This document shows, piece after piece, positions 7,822-15,493 of a DNA stretch of 64,000 nt. How positions within the stretch are numbered: the first letter of the stretch is position 1; every line of letters starts with the position of its first letter. A program made the position numbers and the translations under genes. The notes under the pieces are model-generated. The model saw only the letters and a list, made by a program, of their open reading frames with translations. It did no database searches and was not told the origin of the DNA. Source of the stretch: Chryseolinea lacunae (lineage in GTDB: Bacteria > Bacteroidota > Bacteroidia > Cytophagales > Cyclobacteriaceae). The stretch is from assembly GCF_016735595.1 (NCBI RefSeq), contig NZ_JAERRB010000005.1:124001-188000 (forward strand), in the 5' to 3' direction.

Positions 7822-8306
7822 GCCAGTGGTTTTTTAATGATCCAAAATTTATCAACGTTCACGCGGCGGAAATTCACATCGCGAAAACGCACGTCGTTGG
7901 GTGGCCAAAGATCAGCAGGAGGTGGCTGGTTGAAGGTGCTGGCATAAAACGTTTTGGTGCGCGAATACCAGTCGTGATACTTGTCGCGCTCCTGCCCGCC
8001 GCCCCTGGTGGGGCCGTGATGTATTTTCTGTTGCAGCGTGTGTTCACAAAAATCTTCCCAATACGACCGGGTGTAGAGCAAGTGCAAATGCCACACCTGG
8101 TCCACCGCGTCCGACGGTGTGAGCGGCGTGGGCGAAATGCAGATCAGGAACATAAACCGTTTGTATTCTTCGATGGCGCGCAGGGCAAATTCGAGGGTCC
8201 ATCCATTTTCGCGGGCCAGCCGGTCGCTAAACGTGAACGCCGCCGAGGGATCGTCCACTTCGAACGACCGGATGCTGTTCCAGAGTGCGGTATACGCAGG
8301 ACTCAT
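7818..8306 (-). CDS. Glycine-rich-domain (DUF1399-like) protein
   Basis: 162 residues from ATG at 8306; an upstream ATG at 8381 adds a non-conserved 25 residues. Core motifs DAVDQVWHLHLLYTRSYWEDFC (about 90-111) and HHGPTRGGGQERDKYHDWYSRT are what I associate with DUF1399/GRDP-type proteins, whose His/Trp-rich core recurs in bacteria and plants. Function is not established. Cytosolic by appearance. Forms a coupled pair with the following Cys/Gly-tailed gene. Confidence 0.7.
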   Translation of the reverse strand: MSPAYTALWNSIRSFEVDDPSAAFTFSDRLARENGWTLEFALRAIEEYKRFMFLICISPTPLTPSDAVDQVWHLHLLYTRSYWEDFCEHTLQQKIHHGPTRGGGQERDKYHDWYSRTKTFYASTFNQPPPADLWPPNDVRFRDVNFRRVNVDKFWIIKKPLA

Positions 8307-8973
8307 AGTGCCGGCTTGCTTTTTTCCTTGAATTCGTTTTTCCGGAAAGCACAGGAAACTTCCCCAAAACGAGTTCGTCAAAGATAAAAATTAAAGGCAT
8401 CAACAACGCACATCCCTGTTTTCATGACACACCCGACAAGCCGAAATGACAGCCCGAAATTAACCTGAAAAATTATCGCTCCAAACCCAACCTGCCGACA
8501 CCCGGCCCGTTACACACCCTTGTTTGGAGCGCGATGCCCGAAGCCGACTAACCACCGGGCTACGGGTGTAGCGAAAAACACTAAAAAACCACGTTAACAA
8601 GAATGTAAACGAATCGCTTGGCGCCGCACGGTAGATACACGGTTGCGCCGTTCCGGGAGGGACGTTGGAATTTTTATTCCGTTTCTAAGACAAATCCGAA
8701 ACAAAGCTCAAACCACATGGGGATCTGACGCTATTATGCGCCATTTTTTCCTGTGCAACAGTTTGGCCCAATGGTTGCAATACCCTTCCCGATTGGAAGG
8801 CACAATGCATCCGGGACGGCCCGGACCGTTGGTGAAAAAACTTAGTTCGATTGTGCTTAAAAATCCACATGTCCCTCTCTGTGGGTTCCCGATTCTACAC
8901 TTTGGTAGCGTTTTGACGCCTGTAGCGATTGGAATTGTTTTTGTAATCAGAGCAAAGGAGGGTTTAATCTAAC
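8307..8973. other. 667-bp noncoding region with structured segment
   Basis: Divergent promoter region between the DUF1399-like gene and the L,D-transpeptidase gene. A frame at 8643-8972 looks spurious. It contains a 10-bp perfect inverted repeat with a second hairpin behind it (8477-8560, annotated separately), and an AGGAGGG ribosome binding site at about 8957-8963 for the gene at 8974. Confidence 0.5.
8477..8560. other. Candidate structured RNA/DNA element
   Basis: CGCTCCAAAC at 8477-8486 pairs perfectly with GTTTGGAGCG at 8522-8531. A second stem follows at once: GCCCG 8536-8540 with CGGGC 8556-8560. A competing pairing is possible between ACACCC in the loop (8514-8519) and GGGTGT just downstream (about 8564-8569). 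No U-tract follows, so it is not a plain terminator. Which strand is transcribed is unknown. Confidence 0.35.
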
Positions 8974-10710
8974 ATGTACACATCGTTCAAAATCTCGAAA
9001 AATCTTAACACACTCACGTACCTGACGCTGTCGGCCGCACTGTTCTATTCCTGCAGCCAACGCGTGGCACAGGTTGCCGTGGCACCCAAAGTGGCACAAG
9101 CCGACACCACCACGATGGTGGCGGAGCTACCGGCCAAGCCCGTGGGCATAGATTCCACTGCATTCAACAAAGCCGGCGCCGCCACCCTGGCCAAAGCCGC
9201 TCAATTCTATCGCCAGCACGGCTTTCAAAGCCAATGGCTGTTCGACACCAAGCCCTCGCCGCTCTTTGCCGCCCTTGAAGCAACGCTGAACGATGCCGGC
9301 AAATTTGGCCTGCGCGCCAGCGACTACGACGTGCAAGGCATTCAGGAAAAAGTAAAAATACTCTATAGCGAAAAGGCTGTCGACCGCAAAGCGCTCGCCA
9401 CCCTCGACGTCTACATCACCGAAATGCTGTTCCATTTCACCACACACCTCAGCACCGGCAAAATCACCGAAGTGGTGAGCGGCCGCAGCATCTGGATGCC
9501 TGGCCAGCGCACCCTAAGCAGTGCCGACGTGGCCCTTATGAGCAAGGTGCAGACCCCGGCCGATTTCACCACGGCCATCCAACAGATTCAACCTGCCAAC
9601 GAACAATACGGCAAGCTTCAGCAGGCCCTCGCCTACTATCGTGCCCTCGAAAAAAACACACCGGCCGCCATCGACATTGTGAAAGGCACCAAAGTGAAGC
9701 TGGACGACCACAACGCCATTGTGCCCTCGGTGCGCAAAAAACTTTCGCTCACCGACATGCGCCCCTACGCCATGACGCTCGACAGCCTTACGGGCACGTT
9801 CGATTCGCTGCGCTATGACGCCACGCTGGTCGATGCCGTGAAAATGTTTCAAGCCAAACACGGCCTGGAACCCGATGGTGTGATCGGCGAAAAAACACTC
9901 CGGTTCATGAACCAGTCGTTCAAAGACAAAGCCGACGTGATCGCCCTCAACATGGAGCGCATGCGCTGGTCAACCGAAAAGTATGGCGACAACTACATCT
10001 TTGTGAATGTGCCCGCCTACACCCTCACGGTCTATGAAAACCGGAAGCCCGCGCTGCAAATGCGCGTGATCGTGGGCGCGGTAGACAAACCCACACCCAT
10101 CTTCAGCGACGCGCTTGAATACATTGTGTTCAGCCCCACCTGGACGGTGCCCACCAGCATCATCAAGGAAGAGATCATTCCGCGCCTCAAAAGCAACACG
10201 GCCTATTATGCCGACAAAAACTACGCGTTCTATAAAGACGAAGTGCCCATCGACCCCACCACCGAAGTGTGGGACGACACGGCCAATCCTTACAAATATC
10301 GCATCGTGCAGCAACCCGGTCCTGACAACTCGCTGGGTCTGGTGAAATTCATTATGCCCAACAACATGAGCGTCTACCTCCACGACACACCCAACCACCG
10401 CCTGTTCACCAAAGACTATCGCGCGCTGAGTCACGGCTGCGTGCGCGTAGACGAACCTGCCAAGCTGGCCGCATACCTCATGCGCGATCAGAAAGGTTGG
10501 GATACCAAGCGCATTCAGGAAGCCATGCATGCCACACAGCCTGCCACCATTCACCTGAAAAAGAAACTGGACGTGCACATCGAATACATCACCGCCTGGG
10601 TAGACGAGAACGACACCATCAACTTCCGGGAGGATATCTACGGACACGACAAACGTCAGCTGCAACAGCTTTATCCAAAAGACAAAGCCGGAGCCATTGC
10701 GGGATTGTGA
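8974..10710 (+). CDS. Murein L,D-transpeptidase (YcbB-like, lipoprotein)
   Basis: 578 residues. Lipoprotein-type signal ending LFYSC at about 27. Scaffold domain about 60-230; peptidoglycan-binding domain about 285-312 (VDAVKMFQAKHGLEPDGVIG); YkuD catalytic domain about 330-500 with HDTPNHRLF (His 470) and SHGCVRV (His 487, Cys 489 nucleophile). This layout matches L,D-transpeptidases that form 3-3 cross-links or anchor lipoproteins to peptidoglycan. Lipidation suggests periplasmic action at the membrane. A strong AGGAGGG precedes the ATG. The 3' end is convergent with a second, different L,D-transpeptidase only 8 bp away. Confidence 0.9.
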   Translation: MYTSFKISKNLNTLTYLTLSAALFYSCSQRVAQVAVAPKVAQADTTTMVAELPAKPVGIDSTAFNKAGAATLAKAAQFYRQHGFQSQWLFDTKPSPLFAALEATLNDAGKFGLRASDYDVQGIQEKVKILYSEKAVDRKALATLDVYITEMLFHFTTHLSTGKITEVVSGRSIWMPGQRTLSSADVALMSKVQTPADFTTAIQQIQPANEQYGKLQQALAYYRALEKNTPAAIDIVKGTKVKLDDHNAIVPSVRKKLSLTDMRPYAMTLDSLTGTFDSLRYDATLVDAVKMFQAKHGLEPDGVIGEKTLRFMNQSFKDKADVIALNMERMRWSTEKYGDNYIFVNVPAYTLTVYENRKPALQMRVIVGAVDKPTPIFSDALEYIVFSPTWTVPTSIIKEEIIPRLKSNTAYYADKNYAFYKDEVPIDPTTEVWDDTANPYKYRIVQQPGPDNSLGLVKFIMPNNMSVYLHDTPNHRLFTKDYRALSHGCVRVDEPAKLAAYLMRDQKGWDTKRIQEAMHATQPATIHLKKKLDVHIEYITAWVDENDTINFREDIYGHDKRQLQQLYPKDKAGAIAGL

Positions 10711-10718
10711 GTGCTACA

Positions 10719-11519
10719 CTAGTGTTTGGCGCTGGCCGTCACACTCAGGTTGTTGAGCACTTGTTCGAGGTTGAGATAAGACGAGCCGTGCAGATAGGCG
10801 GCATCGTTAAAGTAGGCAAAGATCAGGGTTCCGTCCTTGATGGCGTTGATAATGGTTTTTGACTGACCAATGGGCAACGCCGGGCAACCCTGGCTGCGGC
10901 CGAGGCGACCATATTTGCGGATCCAGCTTTCGCTCACATATTCGGCTTCGTGAATCACCACGGCGCGGTCGCGCACCTTGTCGTTTACACCTTTTTCCAA
11001 ACCGTCAATCTTGAGGCTGTAGCCTTTGCTGCCCACATAGGTTTCGGCGGTGGTAAAAAATCCAAGGCTGCTTTGGTTGGAGTGCATGATGTTCGAAAAC
11101 GCTTTGGCTTCGTTCTCGCCCGTGTTCTTTCCATGACTCACATAGGTGTAGTATTTCACTTGCATCAACGCCAGGTCGATGGTGTAGAAACGTTTCTTGG
11201 TGCTGGGCTTCGAAAAGTCGATGATGGTGAGCAATTGTTTCGAGCCAATCTTGCCTTGTTGCAGCAGTGAGTTGTAGCCAATCATGCCATAGCGAAACAC
11301 TTCGCGCGACAGACTGTAGTCCGACAAGTTCAAGGCATCATAAAGTTGCGTCACCGTTTCTTCAAACTGCACACGGGCCATCTCCAGGGGTTGGTGCAGC
11401 GACACTTCCACAACAGAGTCGTTTTTCAAAAGCGTGTTGTCGGCAAGGGTGCCTGCGGTGTGAAATGCTGAGGAAAAAAAGAGGGATATTGCCGTCAGCG
11501 GGCCGAAGAGATTGTACAT
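10719..11519 (-). CDS. L,D-transpeptidase catalytic-domain protein (YkuD_2 type)
   Basis: 266 residues from ATG at 11519; signal-peptide-like MYNLFGPLTAISLFFSSAF. The single catalytic domain carries HEAEYVS (about 195) and GRLGRSQGCPALP (Cys about 212), the motif variant of the YkuD_2/murein L,D-transpeptidase family rather than the SHGC type of its convergent neighbour. Expected to act on peptidoglycan tetrapeptides in the periplasm, as a transpeptidase or hydrolase. The upstream in-frame ATG at 11582 was not used because it moves the signal peptide inward. Confidence 0.85.
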   Translation of the reverse strand: MYNLFGPLTAISLFFSSAFHTAGTLADNTLLKNDSVVEVSLHQPLEMARVQFEETVTQLYDALNLSDYSLSREVFRYGMIGYNSLLQQGKIGSKQLLTIIDFSKPSTKKRFYTIDLALMQVKYYTYVSHGKNTGENEAKAFSNIMHSNQSSLGFFTTAETYVGSKGYSLKIDGLEKGVNDKVRDRAVVIHEAEYVSESWIRKYGRLGRSQGCPALPIGQSKTIINAIKDGTLIFAYFNDAAYLHGSSYLNLEQVLNNLSVTASAKH

Positions 11520-11915
11520 GTCGAAAAAATTGAGGGTTATTTTTACTAAACAGTTCAAAAGTAGGCCCCGACCGTTCCCCAAAAAAAGCAGCTACGGCTA
11601 AAAAGGTACGCCGTCCGTTTTTCGCCCGATTATGGCCCTGAACCGACAAAAAGAGGGGACAATTCTCCACAGATCCCGACGAAGAGCGGGTAACGCATCC
11701 CGAAAAAAGGGGCAGAAAAAGAGAAATGTTAAAAAAAGCACGGGATTGATATCCCTTGACCCTCGCAAAACGAAGGTCAATTACGCGCAGTTTTATGCCC
11801 GATCTTCCCCCTGCTCGCTCCTGCCTGGCAGCGTCAATCATGAGGATTTCATCCAACGTCATTCATCAACGACATGCCTTGCGCCGCATTAAATTTTAAT
11901 GAATACATTTGATTG
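11520..11915. other. Noncoding divergent region
   Basis: 396 bp between two divergent genes. Short inverted repeats include GGGAT-tgat-ATCCC (11742-11755), TTGACC/GGTCAA (11756-11780) and a 15-bp palindrome (11887-11901). Frames here look like shadows. Confidence 0.4.
11887..11901. promoter_or_regulatory. 15-bp palindrome upstream of esterase
   Basis: CATTAAA-t-TTTAATG is a perfect palindrome ending 14 bp before the ATG at 11916, an operator-like position. No regulator identified. Confidence 0.35.
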
Positions 11916-12791
11916 ATGAGAAAATTATTCTGGCTTATGATGACGCTAGCGGGAAGTGTTCACGCACAACAAAACGTGATCAGACTATACAACGGTGCTG
12001 CTCCCGGTTCTGAAGGCTGGACATGGGAAGAGCAGATGAACAACAAGAATAGTGTGAACGTGATGTGCGTGTTCAACGTGGTGAACCCCACGCTCACCGT
12101 CTTCACACCCGAACCCGCCGTGGCCAACAGTGCGGCTGTTGTGGTTTGTCCCGGGGGTGGATTTCATTTTCTGGCCATCGATCACGAAGGAAACAACGCT
12201 GCAAACTGGCTTGTCAAAAAAGGCTTCACGGTTTTTGTGCTGCGCTACAGAGTGTTTCACATCACCTCCAACAATCCGTTCGACGACATGCTCAACACCA
12301 AAGATCACGAAGCGTGGGACAGAGAGGCCGACCCCATCATTCCCCTGGCCATTGCCGACGGCCGCGCCGCCATTGCCTATGTGCGCAGCCACGCCGCCGA
12401 CTATAAACTATCACCTCAACGCATCGGCATCATGGGCTTCTCTGCCGGAGGCATGGTGGCCGCCTCCACCGCTTTTCACTACACTGCCGCCAACCGCCCC
12501 GACTTTGTTGCCCCCATCTATGCCGACATGCCCGAGTCGCGACTATCTGCCGTGCTGCCCGACGCACCACCACTCTTCGTAGTGTGCGCCGCCGACGATG
12601 ATTTTGGTTTTGCCACGCACGCGCTCAACATCAGCTCGAAATGGCTGGCGGCGAAACGCCCCGTAGAACTTCATTTGCTTGAAAAGGGAGGACATGGCTT
12701 TGGCATCGGTCAACCCGGCAACACCACATCAAACTGGCTCCAGCGTTTCGAGGCGTGGATGCCCATGCACTATTCGCCGTCGTCGAAATGA
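11916..12791 (+). CDS. Secreted alpha/beta hydrolase (esterase, BD-FAE/xylan-esterase-like)
   Basis: 291 residues. ATG at 11916 is preferred to the TTG one codon earlier. Signal peptide MRKLFWLMMTLAGSVHA. Oxyanion-hole segment VVCPGGGFHFLA (about 75-86). Nucleophile elbow GFSAGG with Ser about 176; acid in CAADDDFG (about 226-229); His about 260 in GGHGFG. The catalytic triad is complete. Proteins of this kind deacetylate xylan or hydrolyse feruloyl and acetyl esters after export; the substrate here is not determinable. No polysaccharide-utilisation genes are adjacent. The last 22 bp overlap the convergent gene ending at 12770. Confidence 0.85.
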   Translation: MRKLFWLMMTLAGSVHAQQNVIRLYNGAAPGSEGWTWEEQMNNKNSVNVMCVFNVVNPTLTVFTPEPAVANSAAVVVCPGGGFHFLAIDHEGNNAANWLVKKGFTVFVLRYRVFHITSNNPFDDMLNTKDHEAWDREADPIIPLAIADGRAAIAYVRSHAADYKLSPQRIGIMGFSAGGMVAASTAFHYTAANRPDFVAPIYADMPESRLSAVLPDAPPLFVVCAADDDFGFATHALNISSKWLAAKRPVELHLLEKGGHGFGIGQPGNTTSNWLQRFEAWMPMHYSPSSK

Positions 12792-13054
12792 TCGATCGAT
12801 CGGGCAATAATCTGTCTGTATTCGGCCAGCAGTCGCTCGTGCAATCCGTCTTCCTGGGTATAGCCCGAAACCTTCACCATCTCCTTGTTTGAATTCTGAT
12901 TGGTGACCGGCGGTGTCACATAACTCACATTCATGCCCGCGCGTTGCATGCCGTGTGTGCCGTTCGTGAAAAAGTTGCTATTGCCCGTCTTGCCGCAAAC
13001 CTCATACGTGCGCTTACCGTCGTCTTTAATGACCAACCAACATTTCGAATACAT
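12770..13054 (-). CDS. Small conserved-looking hypothetical protein
   Basis: 94 residues from ATG at 13054 (MYSKCWLVIKDDGKRTYEVCG). An upstream start at 13189 was rejected because the added N-terminus is encoded by the 72-bp repeat. Compact, soluble, with two Cys near the N-terminus and a helical C-terminus (LLAEYRQIIARSIDHFDDGE). No function recognised. Its 3' end overlaps the esterase gene by 22 bp. Confidence 0.6.
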   Translation of the reverse strand: MYSKCWLVIKDDGKRTYEVCGKTGNSNFFTNGTHGMQRAGMNVSYVTPPVTNQNSNKEMVKVSGYTQEDGLHERLLAEYRQIIARSIDHFDDGE

Positions 13055-13121
13055 AAGCGCCGTGTTAAAAAGCCTGAGAAGCCTCAAAGGTACCCCAATT
13101 CCACCCACCGAACAACCACAC

Positions 13122-13193
13122 ACTGGCGCGGGTCTGCGACCCGTGCCCATCCTCCACTCAGTCTCCGACTGAGTCAGACGAAACCACATGCAT
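13122..13193. repeat. 72-bp direct repeat, copy 1 (two hairpins)
   Basis: Identical to 13824-13895 at 71 of 72 positions, same orientation. It contains hairpin CGGGTC-nnC-GACCCG and hairpin ACTCAGTC-tcc-GACTGAGT, then agacgaaaccacatgcat. In copy 1 the loop of the first hairpin is tgc. No terminal target duplication is obvious and no ORF is carried; it resembles a REP or MITE-like unit. Confidence 0.75.
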
Positions 13194-13294
13194 AATCTAA
13201 GTCAGGTCTCCGTCGGAATCCGGCTGACGGAAACATCCTTTCATGATATAAATCATGCCCTCCCCTGTCACAAGTTTCCTCGCGGGCAAAGGTG

Positions 13295-13317
13295 ATGCGT
13301 CATCTTTGGTGACGTAT
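13295..13317. promoter_or_regulatory. Operator-like inverted repeat
   Basis: ATGCGTCA-N7-TGACGTAT, 7 of 8 half-site positions symmetric, 43-65 bp upstream of the ATG at 13360. The spacer holds catcTTTG, one base from a TAnnTTTG -7 box, so a bound protein would cover the promoter. Regulator unknown. Confidence 0.35.
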
Positions 13318-13359
13318 TCACCACGCATTCAAAAAATCGCTCACTAAAAACATAAAATC

Positions 13360-13806
13360 ATGAAAGCAATCTTCACAATCCTCACGTTCCTGTTCATCAC
13401 CGTCACCCTTGTCAATGCGCAGGAGCTTCCTCCCAAGCACAAGGGCATGCACCCACACCTCAAAGCCGACGGCACGGTGGTTGACGAAGCGGGCAAGCCC
13501 CTTGGCTCTATCAAAAACGGAAAAGTGTGCGACACCAGCGGCAAGGTGATCGGCATCATCGCCGACAATGGCGACGTGAGCACAGCCGCAGGCAAAGGCC
13601 TCGGCACCATCCAAAAAGACGGCAGTTTCAAATCCAAGAAAGGCCACGTGGTGACTACCGACCCCGACGGCGTTGTGAAAGTGGCTGGCAAAACAGTAGC
13701 GCAGGTCGAATCCGGCTACACCAACAAAAGCCATGGCTGCGCTTTGCATTGTTTCTTCAGCTCCGAAAACAAGGACGGCGACGCCGATGGCCACAGCCAC
13801 AAATAG
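13360..13806 (+). CDS. Small secreted protein with short strand repeats
   Basis: 148 residues. Signal peptide MKAIFTILTFLFITVTLVNA. The mature part is built from repeated short units of the form G-x-V-x-D-x-x-G-K-x-x-G-x-I (DGTVVDEAGKPLGSI, NGKVCDTSGKVIGII, NGDVSTAAGKGLGTI, DGSFKSKKGHVVTT, DGVVKVAGKTVAQV): five repeats of about 15 residues, suggesting a small beta-solenoid or hairpin stack. The C-terminus is His/Asp-rich with two Cys (GCALHCFF; DGDADGHSH), possibly metal-binding. Flanked on both sides by the 72-bp repeat. Function unknown. Confidence 0.75.
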   Translation: MKAIFTILTFLFITVTLVNAQELPPKHKGMHPHLKADGTVVDEAGKPLGSIKNGKVCDTSGKVIGIIADNGDVSTAAGKGLGTIQKDGSFKSKKGHVVTTDPDGVVKVAGKTVAQVESGYTNKSHGCALHCFFSSENKDGDADGHSHK

Positions 13807-13823
13807 GGTGAACGAAATCGGAA

Positions 13824-13895
13824 ACTGGCGCGGGTCTTCGACCCGTGCCCATCCTCCACTCAGTCTCCGACTGAGTCAGACGAAACCACATGCAT
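13824..13895. repeat. 72-bp direct repeat, copy 2
   Basis: Second copy, first hairpin loop ttc. It begins 18 bp after the stop of the repeat-protein gene and runs into the 3' end of the DedA gene, supplying that gene's stop codon (13860) and last ~11 codons. Confidence 0.75.
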
Positions 13896-14444
13896 CTTCC
13901 GCGCTGCAAAGTGCTTCACCGCATACCCAATCATCAACCCAAACGATGCAAACCCCAGCATTATAAAAAAGATATTGTCTTCAAACATCGTGGTCTTAAT
14001 ATCCAGAAAACGCCCGATGCTATACCCCACCGCATTCACCGTCGACGACCAGATGAGCCCGCTCACCAGACTATAAAAAAGATATTGCGACAACTTCAAA
14101 TTGCTCATGCCGATAATGAGCGGAATGATGACCCGAAAGCCATACAGAAAACGATACGAAAACAGGATCTGAATTTTGTGTGTATCAAAAAAACGCCGCA
14201 CCGGCGCCAGCTTCTCTTGCAGCTTGGGCCGCCGGGCCACAAAATATTTTCCATTGAGCCGGCCGATGGTGAAATAGAGCCAGTCGCTGATAAACGAACC
14301 GGCAAAGCCAAAGAAAACCGTGTAGGGCGCATCAAACAATCCCTGATGAATGAGTGACGACGCCACCAGAATAGCGGTCTCCCCTTCAAAAAAGGTGCCT
14401 ATGGCAAGGGCGATGTATCCGTATTGTTCCAGGAAATTTTCCAC
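13860..14444 (-). CDS. DedA-family membrane protein
   Basis: 194 residues, about 4-5 hydrophobic segments. Family signatures: N-terminal YGYIALAIGTFFEGET (about 8-23), the central FSYRFLYGFRVIIPLIIGM (DedA Arg-rich/Pro motif, about 95-113) and C-terminal IWSSTVNAVGYSIG. DedA proteins sit in the inner membrane and some are undecaprenyl-phosphate or phospholipid flippases; the specific lipid is unknown here. The C-terminal MHVVSSDSVGD is encoded by the 72-bp repeat, so an ancestral C-terminus may have been replaced. Confidence 0.85.
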   Translation of the reverse strand: MENFLEQYGYIALAIGTFFEGETAILVASSLIHQGLFDAPYTVFFGFAGSFISDWLYFTIGRLNGKYFVARRPKLQEKLAPVRRFFDTHKIQILFSYRFLYGFRVIIPLIIGMSNLKLSQYLFYSLVSGLIWSSTVNAVGYSIGRFLDIKTTMFEDNIFFIMLGFASFGLMIGYAVKHFAARKMHVVSSDSVGD

Positions 14445-14493
14445 AGCGATTGTTGTCTATCTTGATTAACCCATCCTGCTTCACAAATGTTCT

Positions 14494-15468
14494 TCACTCC
14501 ACCGCGGGCTGATCGAGTTTGCAAAAATTATCCATGCCCAAATGCATGAGCGCATCGCCGGCGTTGATCACCGGAATGTTGTTGAGACCAATCACATAGC
14601 CCGTTTCGGAGGCCATCACTTCTTCCTTAAATTCTCCGAACGGATCGGTGATGGTGCCCACCCACTCCCCTTTCATCACCAATTGCCCGCACTTCACGTT
14701 CGACTGAAACAAGCCCGCGTTGCGCGCGCGTATCCACGATGTGCTCCAGATGATGCGGTTTTCTTCTCGCGGCTCGGGCGCCACATCAATCATGTTGAGG
14801 TGTTTCATGAGGCGCATGGTGCCGGCAATGCCTTCTTCGATGGCTTGCTGATCGAAGCGCAGCGATTCGCCGCCTTCATACACAATAATGTTTTTGCCTT
14901 TGCGCGATGCTTCCTTTCGCAGCGAGTTTGGCCGGAAGGGCGCATCGATGGTGAAGGGTGCGTGAAAGGCTTCGGCCATCTTCATGTTGGTTTCGTCTTT
15001 CAGCACGGCGCGCACCTGCGGATAGTTGGCGCGCATGGCGCCACCGGTGTGAAAGTCCACGCCCACATCCACATAGGGAATGACCTGGTGCATGAGGTGA
15101 TAGGCCACGCGGGCGGCCAGCGATCCGTATTTGCTTCCGGGAAATGAACGGTTAATGTCTTTGCCATCGGGCACATCGCGCGAGTAGTTCAGGAAGCCAT
15201 ACATGTTCACAATGGGCATGCACACGGTGACGCCGCGCTTGGGTTTGTGCAGGCCGCTGTCCAATATGCGGCGCACGATTTCCATGCCGTTAATTTCGTC
15301 GCCGTGCATGCCTGCCGTGAGGGCCAGCACCGGGCCATCCTCTTCGCCCCGCGACACATAGATGGGCGTGTCGATGACCGTGTGCGACGGAAGCCGCGCA
15401 ATGTTAATGTCTATCTCTTTAAATTCGCCCGGTTGAATTTCCTGGCCGGCTATGACAATCTTCTGCAA
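14494..15468 (-). CDS. Succinylglutamate desuccinylase/aspartoacylase-family hydrolase
   Basis: 324 residues, M14-like zinc hydrolase. Zinc-site motifs TAGMHGDEINGMEI (about 52-65) and VDFHTGG (about 138-144) supply His, Glu and His. A C-terminal beta domain follows (VSEVMASETGYVIGLNN-like region around 275-310). It lies 25 nt downstream of rimK on the same strand, a neighbour often seen with RimK, so it may remove or process glutamyl modifications rather than act in arginine catabolism (inference). The argE-like deacylase in this window is a different family (M20). Confidence 0.85.
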   Translation of the reverse strand: MQKIVIAGQEIQPGEFKEIDINIARLPSHTVIDTPIYVSRGEEDGPVLALTAGMHGDEINGMEIVRRILDSGLHKPKRGVTVCMPIVNMYGFLNYSRDVPDGKDINRSFPGSKYGSLAARVAYHLMHQVIPYVDVGVDFHTGGAMRANYPQVRAVLKDETNMKMAEAFHAPFTIDAPFRPNSLRKEASRKGKNIIVYEGGESLRFDQQAIEEGIAGTMRLMKHLNMIDVAPEPREENRIIWSTSWIRARNAGLFQSNVKCGQLVMKGEWVGTITDPFGEFKEEVMASETGYVIGLNNIPVINAGDALMHLGMDNFCKLDQPAVE

Positions 15469-15493
15469 GGTGTTTTTTACGGGTATATGAAAC

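Larger units (their letters stand above)
13055..13359. other. Noncoding gap with 72-bp repeat and inverted repeats
   Basis: 305 bp. Contains the first 72-bp repeat (13122-13193), a GTCAG...CTGAC inverted repeat (13201-13228) and an operator-like repeat upstream of the gene at 13360. Confidence 0.5.

Noticed and set aside
8531-8573. tRNA-like look of the GCCCG...CGGGC segment
   Set aside because: No cloverleaf, no T-arm GTTCGA motif, no acceptor stem; only a simple stem-loop.
8643-8972. 109-codon frame before the L,D-transpeptidase
   Set aside because: No recognisable motif, ends in the ribosome binding region of the next gene, low-quality composition.
13122-13895. Composite transposon
   Set aside because: No transposase, no terminal inverted repeats of the whole unit, and no target duplication; described only as direct repeats.
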